A stretch of 64,000 nucleotides of DNA, taken from contig NZ_MODU01000004.1 in the NCBI RefSeq assembly GCF_001885075.1, forward strand, positions 1,364,001 through 1,428,000, written 5' to 3'. This document shows, in pieces, positions 1-8,038 of the stretch. Below the pieces are notes generated by a model, which saw only the letters and a list, made by a program, of their open reading frames with translations, did no database searches and was not told the DNA's origin. Made by a program: the position numbers and the translations under genes. The DNA comes from Alteromonas sp. V450 (GTDB taxonomy: Bacteria > Pseudomonadota > Gammaproteobacteria > Enterobacterales > Alteromonadaceae). Position 1 is the first letter of the stretch, and the number at the start of each line of letters is the position of its first letter.

Positions 1-113
1 CTGACAATGGATAATTGTAGTTTAAGCGGCAGCTATGAGCGTGACGCGGACCTCGGGACAAGGAATTTTTCCACCTCAAACGACAGTAGACCAAACCCAA
101 CTTCATCTGCACA

Positions 114-401
114 TTGAAATACCAATCCTTGGCAAGGATGCATTTACTAGTAGCTCAATACTCCACCTATAAACGACACCGGCCAGAGCAGACATTGCTG
201 TATCAATTAGTCGAAAGTCACTATCCAGAATTTATAAAGCAGCTTTCGGATCAAGGAAAATCGTTACCACGCCATGTGGAAAAAGAGTTTGCCGAATTTC
301 TTGAGTGTGGTCGTCTTGAACACGGATTTTTGCGTGTTAATTGTGACGACTGCAAACATGAGAAGCGGGTCTGTTCAGTTGCAAAAAAGGCACCTGTTTA
401 A
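114..401 (+). pseudogene. IS91-family transposase, N-terminal remnant
   Basis: The 95-residue reading frame resembles the N-terminal zinc-binding region of IS91-type (HUH) transposases, with the basic, Cys-containing stretch VNCDDCKHEKRV near residues 75-86. After position 371 the frame loses similarity, but the next frame reads FSCKK, which is what normally follows in this family, so a one-base deletion near 372 is likely. No catalytic HUH or tyrosine region follows. The inverted repeat AAGGCAC/GTGCCTT (387-408) overlaps the end. The start is a TTG and the true start may lie upstream of the window. It is a dead fragment; the family call is from recognised sequence, not a search. Confidence 0.7.
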
Positions 402-493
402 GTGCCTTCTAACGTTTGAGTTGTGTTTATAAACGTTACTCAATCATTCGCTCTCATTTAAAGAGTAGGAACGGCTTGTATACGCAGCAAAGC

Positions 494-2197
494 TTAACTG
501 CCCACATCAAACTCAATTGTTCCTCCGGCTGTATTGTTCATAAAGCCGTAACTTAGAAACACACTTTGTGGCCCAGAAAATGAGTGGAACCGCCAATCCA
601 TCAGACTGCTGCCTTTGGGGGCTTCATATTCAACATAAATAAAGTCTGTTGGTAACGCATAATCTACTGGTGTTATATCTTCATTTTGTTCAGAGCTGAT
701 GCTCAGCACCATTGAAGATTCAGTTTCGACACGACAAGCGTTAAACTCCCAATTAGTAGAGCAATATGTATTCAGCTCCCCGTTAGCATCACTTCGTTTG
801 GCGCTACTCATACTCGGAAACATTCCTTCCAGTTCCCACCTGTAATAACACGGGCTAGGCTCCAAATTACCAAATTCATCTAAATATTCGCCAGGGAATA
901 AGTTGGCTAACGTGGAGCTAAATTCGGCTCCATCTTCGAGTGCGTTATATTCGGCATAAATTTCATCTACGCGTTCGGCGGAAATATTACTCGGAAATAA
1001 GTTAATAAACAGTTGAACAAATTCATCTCTTTTCACGAACGTTTGAGCGTCTTTTAGAATATCGCCACCAGGTAGTGTAGCGGTGACTTCTAACCGGTAT
1101 ACCCACGGAGTGGTATCAACATTAAAGGCAAGTGTTTGTGCTTCAACCTCGGTTAAACCAGACATAGCGCCAATCTGATCATCATGGAGTACGTCAAATT
1201 CTTCTGTGGTGTTATTCCACTTCAACAAACGATAAGCCACATTTTCTAGTACAACACGTTCACGGTGAGGGGTAATGCCAGGGCCAAACTGAACAACTTG
1301 CTTAATACCTTTCACTTCATGTGACGGGTCGGTTGTGACATCGGCCCCACCATAAATAGTATTTACAAACATGCGGACATTTATGTTAGTGGCGCGCTCA
1401 AATGAAAGCATTAAGCTTTCACCAACACTCTGGGTATTTCCACTAACCGTTACCGAATCAAACGTGTTTTCAGTTAAACGCGAGACTTGCTGTACAGAGA
1501 ATTCTTCAAAAGGAAAGCTGTCGCTTGCTGAAAAGATAACTTGTGCTTCGTTGGTAGCAGGGAATCGAACTCGTCCGGTGCCGCTGGAAAATTCACCATC
1601 TTTTGTTTGAATGGTGGCAGTTACTCCGGTATCTAAGCTAAAGTTCACACCGTCAATGGGTGTGTCAGCCAAAAGCGTACCGTTACAGGTAGACACACCA
1701 CAAGCATCACTTAATAAATCCAAGCGGGCATTCGCCAGCGGTACTGTAAATTCAACGTCTGCGGTGGTATCTGCCGAATAAGCTGTACCATTAACGATAA
1801 AGATATCAACGCCTAGAGTGAGCGTTTCTCCAACGGAGTGAGTCACGTACAACTTAAATGACTGACTGGCCGTAAAGGTAACCGTTCCATCGGTCTCAAC
1901 AGGCACGCGTTCGCCGTCTATATCAACTTCTGCGCTATCGACACCACCTAAACTCAAAGTTGCCCCGGTAGCCCTTTCACTTGCCTGAGCACTTAGCACC
2001 AGACACTCTTTGCTTACTTCACAAGAGCTGTTTTCTTGCGTAACAGTGATTGTTGGATCGGGTTGCGATTGTGCTGGAGGAGGGGTCACAGGCACAGGGG
2101 TACTGCCACCACCTCCGCCTCCACCACCGCAGGCCGTCAGGATAAATGAAAACGTCGTAACGACCAGCGATATTCTAATTCGATTTATACAGTTCAT
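494..2197 (-). CDS. Secreted lipoprotein with poly-glycine linker, function unknown
   Basis: This 567-residue protein starts with a short basic and hydrophobic signal ending in the lipobox LTAC (Cys about residue 23). It should therefore be lipid-anchored, probably in the outer membrane. Eight glycines and a Pro/Thr-rich linker follow, then a long beta-rich body with paired cysteines (for example DACGVSTC and several in the C-terminal third). I recognise no catalytic motif or named domain. It is divergent from the AraC-type gene that starts about 205 bp away, which could control it. Glycine runs after the lipobox are common in surface lipoproteins of marine gammaproteobacteria. A role in adhesion or binding is only a guess. 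Confidence 0.75.
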   Translation of the reverse strand: MNCINRIRISLVVTTFSFILTACGGGGGGGGSTPVPVTPPPAQSQPDPTITVTQENSSCEVSKECLVLSAQASERATGATLSLGGVDSAEVDIDGERVPVETDGTVTFTASQSFKLYVTHSVGETLTLGVDIFIVNGTAYSADTTADVEFTVPLANARLDLLSDACGVSTCNGTLLADTPIDGVNFSLDTGVTATIQTKDGEFSSGTGRVRFPATNEAQVIFSASDSFPFEEFSVQQVSRLTENTFDSVTVSGNTQSVGESLMLSFERATNINVRMFVNTIYGGADVTTDPSHEVKGIKQVVQFGPGITPHRERVVLENVAYRLLKWNNTTEEFDVLHDDQIGAMSGLTEVEAQTLAFNVDTTPWVYRLEVTATLPGGDILKDAQTFVKRDEFVQLFINLFPSNISAERVDEIYAEYNALEDGAEFSSTLANLFPGEYLDEFGNLEPSPCYYRWELEGMFPSMSSAKRSDANGELNTYCSTNWEFNACRVETESSMVLSISSEQNEDITPVDYALPTDFIYVEYEAPKGSSLMDWRFHSFSGPQSVFLSYGFMNNTAGGTIEFDVGS

Positions 2198-2402
2198 TGG
2201 GCTATCCGTAGTGTTTGTTTTTGCAACTCAGCAAAGCTGATTAATTAATTTGCTATTAAAACATCAGGATGAAAATCAATCCTTCCCTGCATCGAACATT
2301 AAAAATTTTTTTTATTGGAAAAATAAACGCCATTTTCGGGGTAGTTAACATTTGCTACATACCAACAATAGAGTGCATTCATTAAACACGGGTGTATTTT
2401 CT

Positions 2403-2837
2403 ATGGCCAGGCCAAAACGCTTTAACACAGCACAAGACTTTGAGTTGCAGCTAAGCCGCATTATTGAAGGGCTTATTGACTACCACAGCCGTTTGCCGGA
2501 GCTAGAGAGGAAGGACATACAGGTTGCGCAAATCGCTGAGAAGCTTGGTGTTTCAATCAATACGCTCAGGCGCTGGTGCCAAGAATTTTCTGGCGTTTCA
2601 GCGCGAGAGTTTTTGGCTATCTATCGCGTAGAGAAAGCAAAATTACTACTTAAAAGTGGCTTCAAATCTTCTGATGTTGCTCACCAGCTTGCTTTTACTG
2701 AACACAAAACGTTTTCAGCTTTGTTTAAGCGTCATGCTCATAAAACGCCATCAAATTTCGCGAATTATTTGTTTAGTGCTGAGACATCTTTTCTCCTTAG
2801 TACACGTAATTATAAAGCAATTAAGTGTCTAGAGTAG
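2403..2837 (+). CDS. Short AraC-type HTH transcriptional regulator
   Basis: This 144-residue protein is mostly an AraC/XylS-type double helix-turn-helix domain. The first helix pair is around VAQIAEKLGVSINTLRRWC and the second around SSDVAHQLAFTEHKTFSALFKRH. The usual N-terminal sensing domain is absent, so any ligand response must come from elsewhere. I chose the ATG at 2403 (MARPKR...) because the open frame upstream to a TTG at 2352 adds only low-complexity residues; the ribosome site is weak for either start. It is divergent from the lipoprotein gene and is followed three bases later by a strong hairpin terminator. A regulator of the lipoprotein is a plausible inference. Confidence 0.75.
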   Translation: MARPKRFNTAQDFELQLSRIIEGLIDYHSRLPELERKDIQVAQIAEKLGVSINTLRRWCQEFSGVSAREFLAIYRVEKAKLLLKSGFKSSDVAHQLAFTEHKTFSALFKRHAHKTPSNFANYLFSAETSFLLSTRNYKAIKCLE

Positions 2838-2839
2838 TC

Positions 2840-2864
2840 TGGTCGATTCAGGGTGAATCGACCA
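2840..2864 (+). terminator. Hairpin terminator after the AraC-type gene
   Basis: A perfect 11-bp inverted repeat, TGGTCGATTCA and TGAATCGACCA, flanks a GGG loop. A short T-rich stretch (CCTTTT) follows. It lies just beyond the stop codon at 2837. Confidence 0.7.
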
Positions 2865-2866
2865 AC

Positions 2867-3091
2867 CTTTTAAAACATGGAATGCAAGCATATATGCCCA
2901 TCGGCATTGTGGACAAAGGCACCACATCTGAACAGCGTGTCATCACGTCAACTTTAGCAAAACTTGATGCATCGGCGGTTTTCGCTCAGCTTCAAGAGCC
3001 GGCTTTAGTCTATGTAGGCGAAGTGGTAAATCAGCGTCAACCAGTCGACTTAGCGATGCTTGAAGTGGGTGCGCAATCACTTAGCATTTAA
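2867..3091 (+). pseudogene. Orphan C-terminal fragment of uroporphyrinogen-III C-methyltransferase
   Basis: About 74 residues match the C-terminal end of SUMT/CobA-type methyltransferases, which make precorrin-2 for sirohaem and B12. Recognisable stretches are MPIGIVDKGTT, QRVITSTLAKL and PALVYVGEVV. The N-terminal SAM-binding region and most of the enzyme are missing, and there is no credible start. The upstream edge lies directly after the AraC gene's terminator hairpin. Its stop (3089-3091) overlaps the stop of the convergent CadC-like gene (3088-3090). It looks like a leftover from a rearrangement; a complete copy probably exists elsewhere. Confidence 0.75.
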
Positions 3092-5127
3092 TATTGAATG
3101 GGCTGAGCTTTAGCATCATCTTCGGTTGCTGCCAATTTGAACTGTTCGAGCACTTTCTCGTGTTCGGGCGTCCAGCTCTCTGCCATCTTTTCTTTTAAAG
3201 AGTAGGCTTGGGCAAGGGCCAAGGCAGCATCACCCTTTACTAGCGTTAAATGCGCATTGATAAAAACGTAACCAGAGCGTTGATCACTCCACTCTCCCTC
3301 CAACTGGGTCAGTAATGCTTCTGCTTTGCCGGCGTTACCCAACATTAAATAAGCTTTTGCGCCCAAGTGGATAGCATGATTCTTTAAGTAAGAGAGTTCA
3401 GTTTTCGCTAGGTTTTCAAGCGCTTCCTCCGCTCTTTGTGCAGCTTGTTCATAGTTCTCTTGTACCATGCTAACCAAGGCTAAATCGTTGTAAGCCGTCA
3501 TTTCGCCTTCCATATCACCATTGCCTTGGTAGGCTTGAATCAGTAACTTGAGCTCGTTTTCGACGTTTAACACATCACCGCGCTGCAAATTTGTGGTTGC
3601 TATTTGATGACGGGCGAACAAGGCATAGCCTGTTAAGCCATAACGGATAAACACGTCTTTCGCCTGTTGATAGTGATCGACGGCACTTTCCAAATCCATT
3701 TGCGATAAATACACATTGCCCAAGTTAAATAACACCTTGCCTTCACCACTGCCATAGCCCGCGGCTTGATAATACTCTCTGGCTTTGACCAATTGCGGGA
3801 TTGCATCGTCTAATCGGCCAAGCGCTTGCATACTGCTGCCTGAATTAAGGAATTGATTACCCATAATTAAAGGGTCTTTCATGACAAAGGGGTTTACTTG
3901 TAAAGCAAGCGTGATGGCCAGTGAGTCGTTAAGTTTGCCTTCGCTGTAGAGAATATTTGATTGTATGTTTCGTATAAAAAAGGCCTGAGCATCGGTTAAC
4001 TCAATCATCTCCAACTCTTCGACAAATGCGCTAGATTGCTCTAGCTCTCCGGTCCTATAGGTGAGGTCGGCTAAGTAGGCTTTTGCCCAGAAGAATTCCG
4101 GCTCTTTTTCTAGGGCCATGTTCAAATAGTTACGCGCATCTTTAAGTTCGCCACTGAAAAGCTCATGCACACCGATGGCGTAGTCGCGGTTGGCTTTTTC
4201 ATTGCTGCTGAAAGTGTTTGCCAATGGGATGATGTCTTGATCTCTTGGAATTAAATTAGCCGCTAGTACTTCAAGCATTTTGTTGGCACTGTCTATGACA
4301 TCCACGCCGACAAATGGGATAGACAAAGACTCGCCTTTCTCGTCGGTGAGCACAAATTGTATTTGTGGTTGGTTGTTGTCTAAAGAGAAGGTCATGGCGA
4401 CCATCTTAGAGCAACCTAGTTGTCCACATACATCGTCAAAGGTTGCCGTTGTTGAATCGGGTACCAAGGCGACCACTCTGTCCACTGGGATGATTTGTAT
4501 ACTGGGGTATTGGCTTAACTGTTCAGCAACCAATGCCATAACACCATATTCCACCCAATTGTGTACATTGGAGTCTGCTTGACTGGCTACGGGGAGCACG
4601 GCAATCCGTTCAGGATTATTGGCATTCGCCATTCCCTGTTGAGGATCTAAATAAAAGTGTGCAAATGCAGCGACAAAGAGTATTGCGATAACACCAACAC
4701 TGGCTACCCATTTGAATATTTTAGCAGGAGGCTGCTTAGTTTTGGTTCTCGATGTTGTGTTGGTAGTGGCTGGAGGTACTTTGGGCGTCACTTCTATTTG
4801 AGGTGAGGCTTGGCTCACCGGGGTATTCATTCTAAATCCTTTGCCCCTGACTGTCTTGATATAGCCTTGATCTTTGCCATTGTCGCCAAGCACCTGGCGA
4901 ATCTCGGAGATCAGTTTAGAGACAGACCAGTCTGTGACGACTTGCGATGGCCATAAGGTTTCAAGCATGAGGTCTTTGTCGACAGCTTCAGGGTAATGCT
5001 CACAAAGTAGGTTGAGCGCTTTGACAATTTTGTCATCGTTAGACACCACTACCCCGTCACGAATAAGCCGAGTATTCCCCATATCCAGCGAAAAATCGCC
5101 AAATTGAAAATGTAACGAGTCTTGCAT
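3088..5127 (-). CDS. CadC/ToxR-type membrane-bound winged-helix regulator with TPR domain
   Basis: This 679-residue protein has the CadC layout. An OmpR-type winged-helix DNA-binding domain covers about residues 5-102, ending in the typical TVRGKGFRMN. A Pro/Thr-rich linker leads to one membrane segment at about 138-160. A large periplasmic part follows, with tetratricopeptide-like helices from about residue 305 to the end. Such proteins sense periplasmic conditions and activate nearby promoters directly from the membrane. The gene is divergent from two small secreted-protein genes whose promoters share a phased repeat block (5262-5336 and 6046-6118), which are its most likely targets. The TPR part suggests a protein or peptide ligand rather than a small molecule; that is inference. 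Confidence 0.85.
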   Translation of the reverse strand: MQDSLHFQFGDFSLDMGNTRLIRDGVVVSNDDKIVKALNLLCEHYPEAVDKDLMLETLWPSQVVTDWSVSKLISEIRQVLGDNGKDQGYIKTVRGKGFRMNTPVSQASPQIEVTPKVPPATTNTTSRTKTKQPPAKIFKWVASVGVIAILFVAAFAHFYLDPQQGMANANNPERIAVLPVASQADSNVHNWVEYGVMALVAEQLSQYPSIQIIPVDRVVALVPDSTTATFDDVCGQLGCSKMVAMTFSLDNNQPQIQFVLTDEKGESLSIPFVGVDVIDSANKMLEVLAANLIPRDQDIIPLANTFSSNEKANRDYAIGVHELFSGELKDARNYLNMALEKEPEFFWAKAYLADLTYRTGELEQSSAFVEELEMIELTDAQAFFIRNIQSNILYSEGKLNDSLAITLALQVNPFVMKDPLIMGNQFLNSGSSMQALGRLDDAIPQLVKAREYYQAAGYGSGEGKVLFNLGNVYLSQMDLESAVDHYQQAKDVFIRYGLTGYALFARHQIATTNLQRGDVLNVENELKLLIQAYQGNGDMEGEMTAYNDLALVSMVQENYEQAAQRAEEALENLAKTELSYLKNHAIHLGAKAYLMLGNAGKAEALLTQLEGEWSDQRSGYVFINAHLTLVKGDAALALAQAYSLKEKMAESWTPEHEKVLEQFKLAATEDDAKAQPIQY

Positions 5128-5261
5128 GGTGCTGATGTCCTATCGGCCCTAGAGGAGCGGTCAAAAAGTAATCTATAGGGTACTGCTAAATGGATGTGAA
5201 TCGCAAACTTTTCGCTGAAACATTTCAAAGCTATTACCAGTAACGTACTGAATCTAAAAAC

Positions 5262-5336
5262 TTTCAAGTTTCTTCAAACTGTTTCCAAACGAATTCAAGC
5301 TACTTGATTTGTATACCACTAATCTAAATCTCGACA
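5262..5336 (+). promoter_or_regulatory. Phased TTCAA repeat block and promoter, copy 1
   Basis: Four TTCAA/TCCAA units have their CAA at 5265, 5275, 5286 and 5296, so one unit per helical turn on the same face. The element CTAATCTAAATCTCGACA follows at 5319-5336, containing the -10-like TAATCT. The last repeat falls where a -35 would be. The same arrangement recurs at 6046-6118 with the same 23-base step from the last CAA to CTAATC. This layout fits an OmpR/ToxR-family activator site; the adjacent CadC-like protein is the inferred binder. Confidence 0.65.
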
Positions 5337-5395
5337 ACGTGTGCCTAGTTCAAATTGGCATAGGGTTTTTATCGACTTTACTAGGAAGTTTGTTC

Positions 5396-5929
5396 ATGAA
5401 AATTATGATATTTACGCTAGTGTTTTGCTTATTTTCATCGGTTAGTGTTGCTCAGCTTAGTAAGCAGGACACCAACAAACTTACCAACACCCGAGTGAAA
5501 ACTTCACCAAAAAGTTCGCTCAAGATTGAATATGTGGTGCCAGGTAATGTGGCGATTGCTGCTGCCAAACGCTACGGCTTTGAATTTGACGCCAGTAATC
5601 CGATGAATGCTGCGATGCGAGCCAATTGCAAACAAGAAGGCTATCACTGGACGGCAAAGGAAAATTGGTGCTTCCTTACTGGTTTTTATCACTCGGGTCC
5701 TGGTCGGTGCAAAATCTTAAAAGAGGGGTGGACGATTAAAGAAATCGTGCTGTCCGGGGGCCCAGTTACGTGGGAAGTTCGACCACGAAATAGCAACTAT
5801 CCGTTTTTCAGGGTCAAAACCATGGCAAACGGTAAACGCGTTAATACCTACACGATTAAACAAGTCAAAATGATGGGGCCTGAAGGACCGTTTAAGAGCT
5901 TTGAAGAGGCATTTAAACGATGCGCCTAA
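5396..5929 (+). CDS. Small secreted protein, probable CadC-regulator target
   Basis: The protein is 177 residues with a clean signal peptide (MKIMIFTLVFCLFSSVSVAQ, cleavage after about residue 19). I chose the ATG at 5396 because AGGAAG at 5382-5387 precedes it and because the signal peptide begins there; the frame is open upstream to 5309. The mature part is basic, with a few cysteines (for example in NCKQEG, NWCF, GRCKI and the final RCA) that could form periplasmic disulfides. I do not recognise a family. It is transcribed away from the CadC-like regulator and carries the phased repeat promoter. It is probably periplasmic or secreted; the function is unknown. Confidence 0.75.
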   Translation: MKIMIFTLVFCLFSSVSVAQLSKQDTNKLTNTRVKTSPKSSLKIEYVVPGNVAIAAAKRYGFEFDASNPMNAAMRANCKQEGYHWTAKENWCFLTGFYHSGPGRCKILKEGWTIKEIVLSGGPVTWEVRPRNSNYPFFRVKTMANGKRVNTYTIKQVKMMGPEGPFKSFEEAFKRCA

Positions 5930-6045
5930 TAGGCTTTAGACATTCATAAGAGATAAACATAAGTTCACTAAGCCCTGATCAATAGAGGTCATTAAAATTT
6001 TTCTTCGATTTTAAATGGCCTCTATCTTATTGATAAATGTGCATT

Positions 6046-6118
6046 TCAAACTTCTTCAAACTCTTTCCAAGCTAATTCAAGCACAGATTTCTGTGGCTTT
6101 CTAATCTAGAGCTCGACA
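6046..6118 (+). promoter_or_regulatory. Phased TTCAA repeat block and promoter, copy 2
   Basis: Four TTCAA/TCCAA units have CAA at 6048, 6058, 6068 and 6078, exactly 10 bases apart. CTAATCTAGAGCTCGACA follows at 6101-6118. The block aligns over its whole length with 5262-5336 although the downstream genes are unrelated, which points to selection on a shared control site. Confidence 0.65.
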
Positions 6119-6154
6119 TCAACCAACAGCGTTTTTTTACCCAAAGGACAGGTT

Positions 6155-6568
6155 ATGAAAATCAACGTAGCACACACACTCGCAATGCTTTTTTTGTTGT
6201 TCCCGATGACAAGCATTGCCCAAGAAGAAAGACATATTCATGTAAACGGTGAACATCTGAATGAAGAGGAAATTCAGTTGATGGACACCTTGTTTGAGCA
6301 ACAGGTTCCCAGTGGCTTTTATTGGCTGAATTTCAACGACGCTACTTGGGGCTATGAAGGCAATGATCAAACCCAAGGTTTAGTACCACTAATTGCAAGG
6401 CAGATTCAGGCCCAAACACAACAGCAGTCGCAGTCAGGTTCAAACGGGGGGTATACCCGAGGCGAAATTAATCAGTCTCAAAACGGCAGTGTAGTGACAG
6501 GCAACATTGACGGGAAGTCGTGCACTTTCGCTTCTGTGGGTGGAACCACAGTTAAGTTGTGTGATTAG
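6155..6568 (+). CDS. Small secreted protein, second probable CadC-regulator target
   Basis: This 137-residue protein has a signal peptide (MKINVAHTLAMLFLLFPMTSIAQ) and a short mature chain. The N-terminal half contains NEEEIQLMDTLF and a Trp/Tyr-rich patch (GFYWLNF, TWGYEG). A Gln/Ser-rich spacer follows, then a C-terminal stretch with two cysteines (SCTF and KLCD at the end) that could pair. I recognise no family. The gene has its own phased repeat promoter and a decayed outer-membrane-type gene starts 10 bases downstream, so they were probably one operon. A secreted or surface role is inferred from the signal peptide only. Confidence 0.75.
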   Translation: MKINVAHTLAMLFLLFPMTSIAQEERHIHVNGEHLNEEEIQLMDTLFEQQVPSGFYWLNFNDATWGYEGNDQTQGLVPLIARQIQAQTQQQSQSGSNGGYTRGEINQSQNGSVVTGNIDGKSCTFASVGGTTVKLCD

Positions 6569-6577
6569 GGGGCGGGT

Positions 6578-7556
6578 ATGAAAAAGCATCGCCTGGCATA
6601 GGCCATTGCACTGGGCTTGTCATCATATTCGGCGGCCGCTACCAGTGCTGCACTATATCAGTTGGAAGGCGTGGTACCTGACAGTGAATCGCAGCAGGCC
6701 ATTCAGTTTTACAATCGTGGAGAGCGAGCCAACAAATGGGATATGCCAGACTATTTGATACAGATGCAATTTGGTCAGCATCAGTTCAACTTGGCCACAC
6801 CTCTTATGGTAATCACAGCCTACTGATAGATATCCTGTCTCGACGGGGGATAAAGTGGCAATAGGATGCCACTGGCAACATGCAAATTAGCCGTGCTTTG
6901 TTAAGTGGTAGCTACTGGTTGGGGTGAAAAATTTCACCGGTCTGGATGATAGTAGCAACAACTATGTTCGCGGTGCAGGCATGAACGCCAAGATCTTTGA
7001 GGGCGAACGTTTTTCTATGGACATGGGCGTGACCTATCTGGATGCGCAAAAGCAAACCATTGATGACTTTGCTACTGCTGGTATTTTGAGTGCAGAGAAA
7101 AACCAAGGCGCAGGGTTCACCGCATCATTGAATGGTAATCTGGGAGTTTGGCAGGCTAATCTTGCCTGGAGTACCAGTTGTTATGAAAATCCCACCGACG
7201 AATTTGATAGTGATGATCTGGGTTTGGTGGAGCTTATTGACGGTACGGCCAATGCCTATACCTTTGACTTTTCTTATGTGGAGTATGAGTAACTTGAGCT
7301 CAGCAAGGACCTCTATTTTTCATTGTCACTCTTTGCCAACCATAAAAATGTAGCGCCGCTTTATCAGACGTTAACGTCTTATGTGCAATCGAATATTCGC
7401 TCTAGCGAGGCGGGCGCCAGTTTCCAGCTAGGTAATGTTAACGGAGGGGCTGTCTTTAGCACCGCCAGAGACAATCTTGATGACATAGCCAGCCTACTTA
7501 CAACACAAACCAAACAACGCAGCTTTAATGTATCAGTACCATTGGCTCAGATGTAG
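6578..7556 (+). pseudogene. Decayed outer-membrane beta-barrel-type protein
   Basis: An ATG at 6578 begins a signal-like sequence, MKKHRLA-stop-AIALGLSSYSAAA, broken by a TAG at 6599. Coding-like sequence continues to 6826, shifts frame between there and about 6924, and then runs in one frame through stops at 7290 (TAA) and 7554 (TAG). The fragments contain alternating hydrophobic and polar residues and aromatic-rich strands (for example FSMDMGVTYLDA, YFSLSLFANH), typical of beta-barrels. At least two frameshifts or stops per 400 bases make it non-functional. It follows the second secreted gene closely, so one member of the CadC-controlled set appears to have been lost here. Confidence 0.65.
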
Positions 7557-7580
7557 CAAGAGGTCGCTTACCTGCCGTCA

Positions 7581-7976
7581 TTGTCTTATCAATACTTTGC
7601 GACGCACCAATATGCGATTAGCAATCCTGATCAGCAGGAAAGAAGGATCCGCACCGTAGTAAAAGATAGTGTGCTCGTAGAGCTCATGTCCGATGACGTC
7701 CGCCAAGCCACGCTTGACTTAACTGGCTATACCTACATCACGAGGGTTGATGTGCTTCCTATGAGTGAATATTTAGTCGTTTTAATAAAACTTAGGGCCA
7801 CTTCAAGAAGATCAATGCTCTATCTATTCAACACAGAATTTAATGTTATTTATCAAGAAATGTTGGAAAGATGCAACGGTCCCCACCAGCTCATTGGATT
7901 GGTAAAAAAAGGTGGATCAGACAAATTACTTATTGATTTGTGCGAGCCATTCGAAATAACAGGCCATCGCGATTAA
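7581..7976 (+). pseudogene. Open frame continuing the decayed gene, function unknown
   Basis: These 131 codons lie in the same frame as the preceding broken gene, directly after its last in-frame stop. The first residues (SYQYFATHQYAISNPDQ) look like the end of the barrel. The rest (for example YLVVLIKLRATSRRSMLYLFNTEF) has beta-propeller-like spacing but no motif I can name. There is no convincing ribosome site at 7581. It may be the 3' part of the pseudogene or a separate remnant; I cannot decide between these. Confidence 0.35.
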
Positions 7977-8038
7977 TGACCAAGAAGCCTAGCGCAAGCC
8001 CCTGCCCCGCTATAGGTCTGCAAGATAAAAACTATTGG

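Noticed and set aside
2010..2240. Open frame with a poly-proline stretch on the plus strand
   Set aside because: It is the antisense of the glycine run and signal region of the lipoprotein gene.
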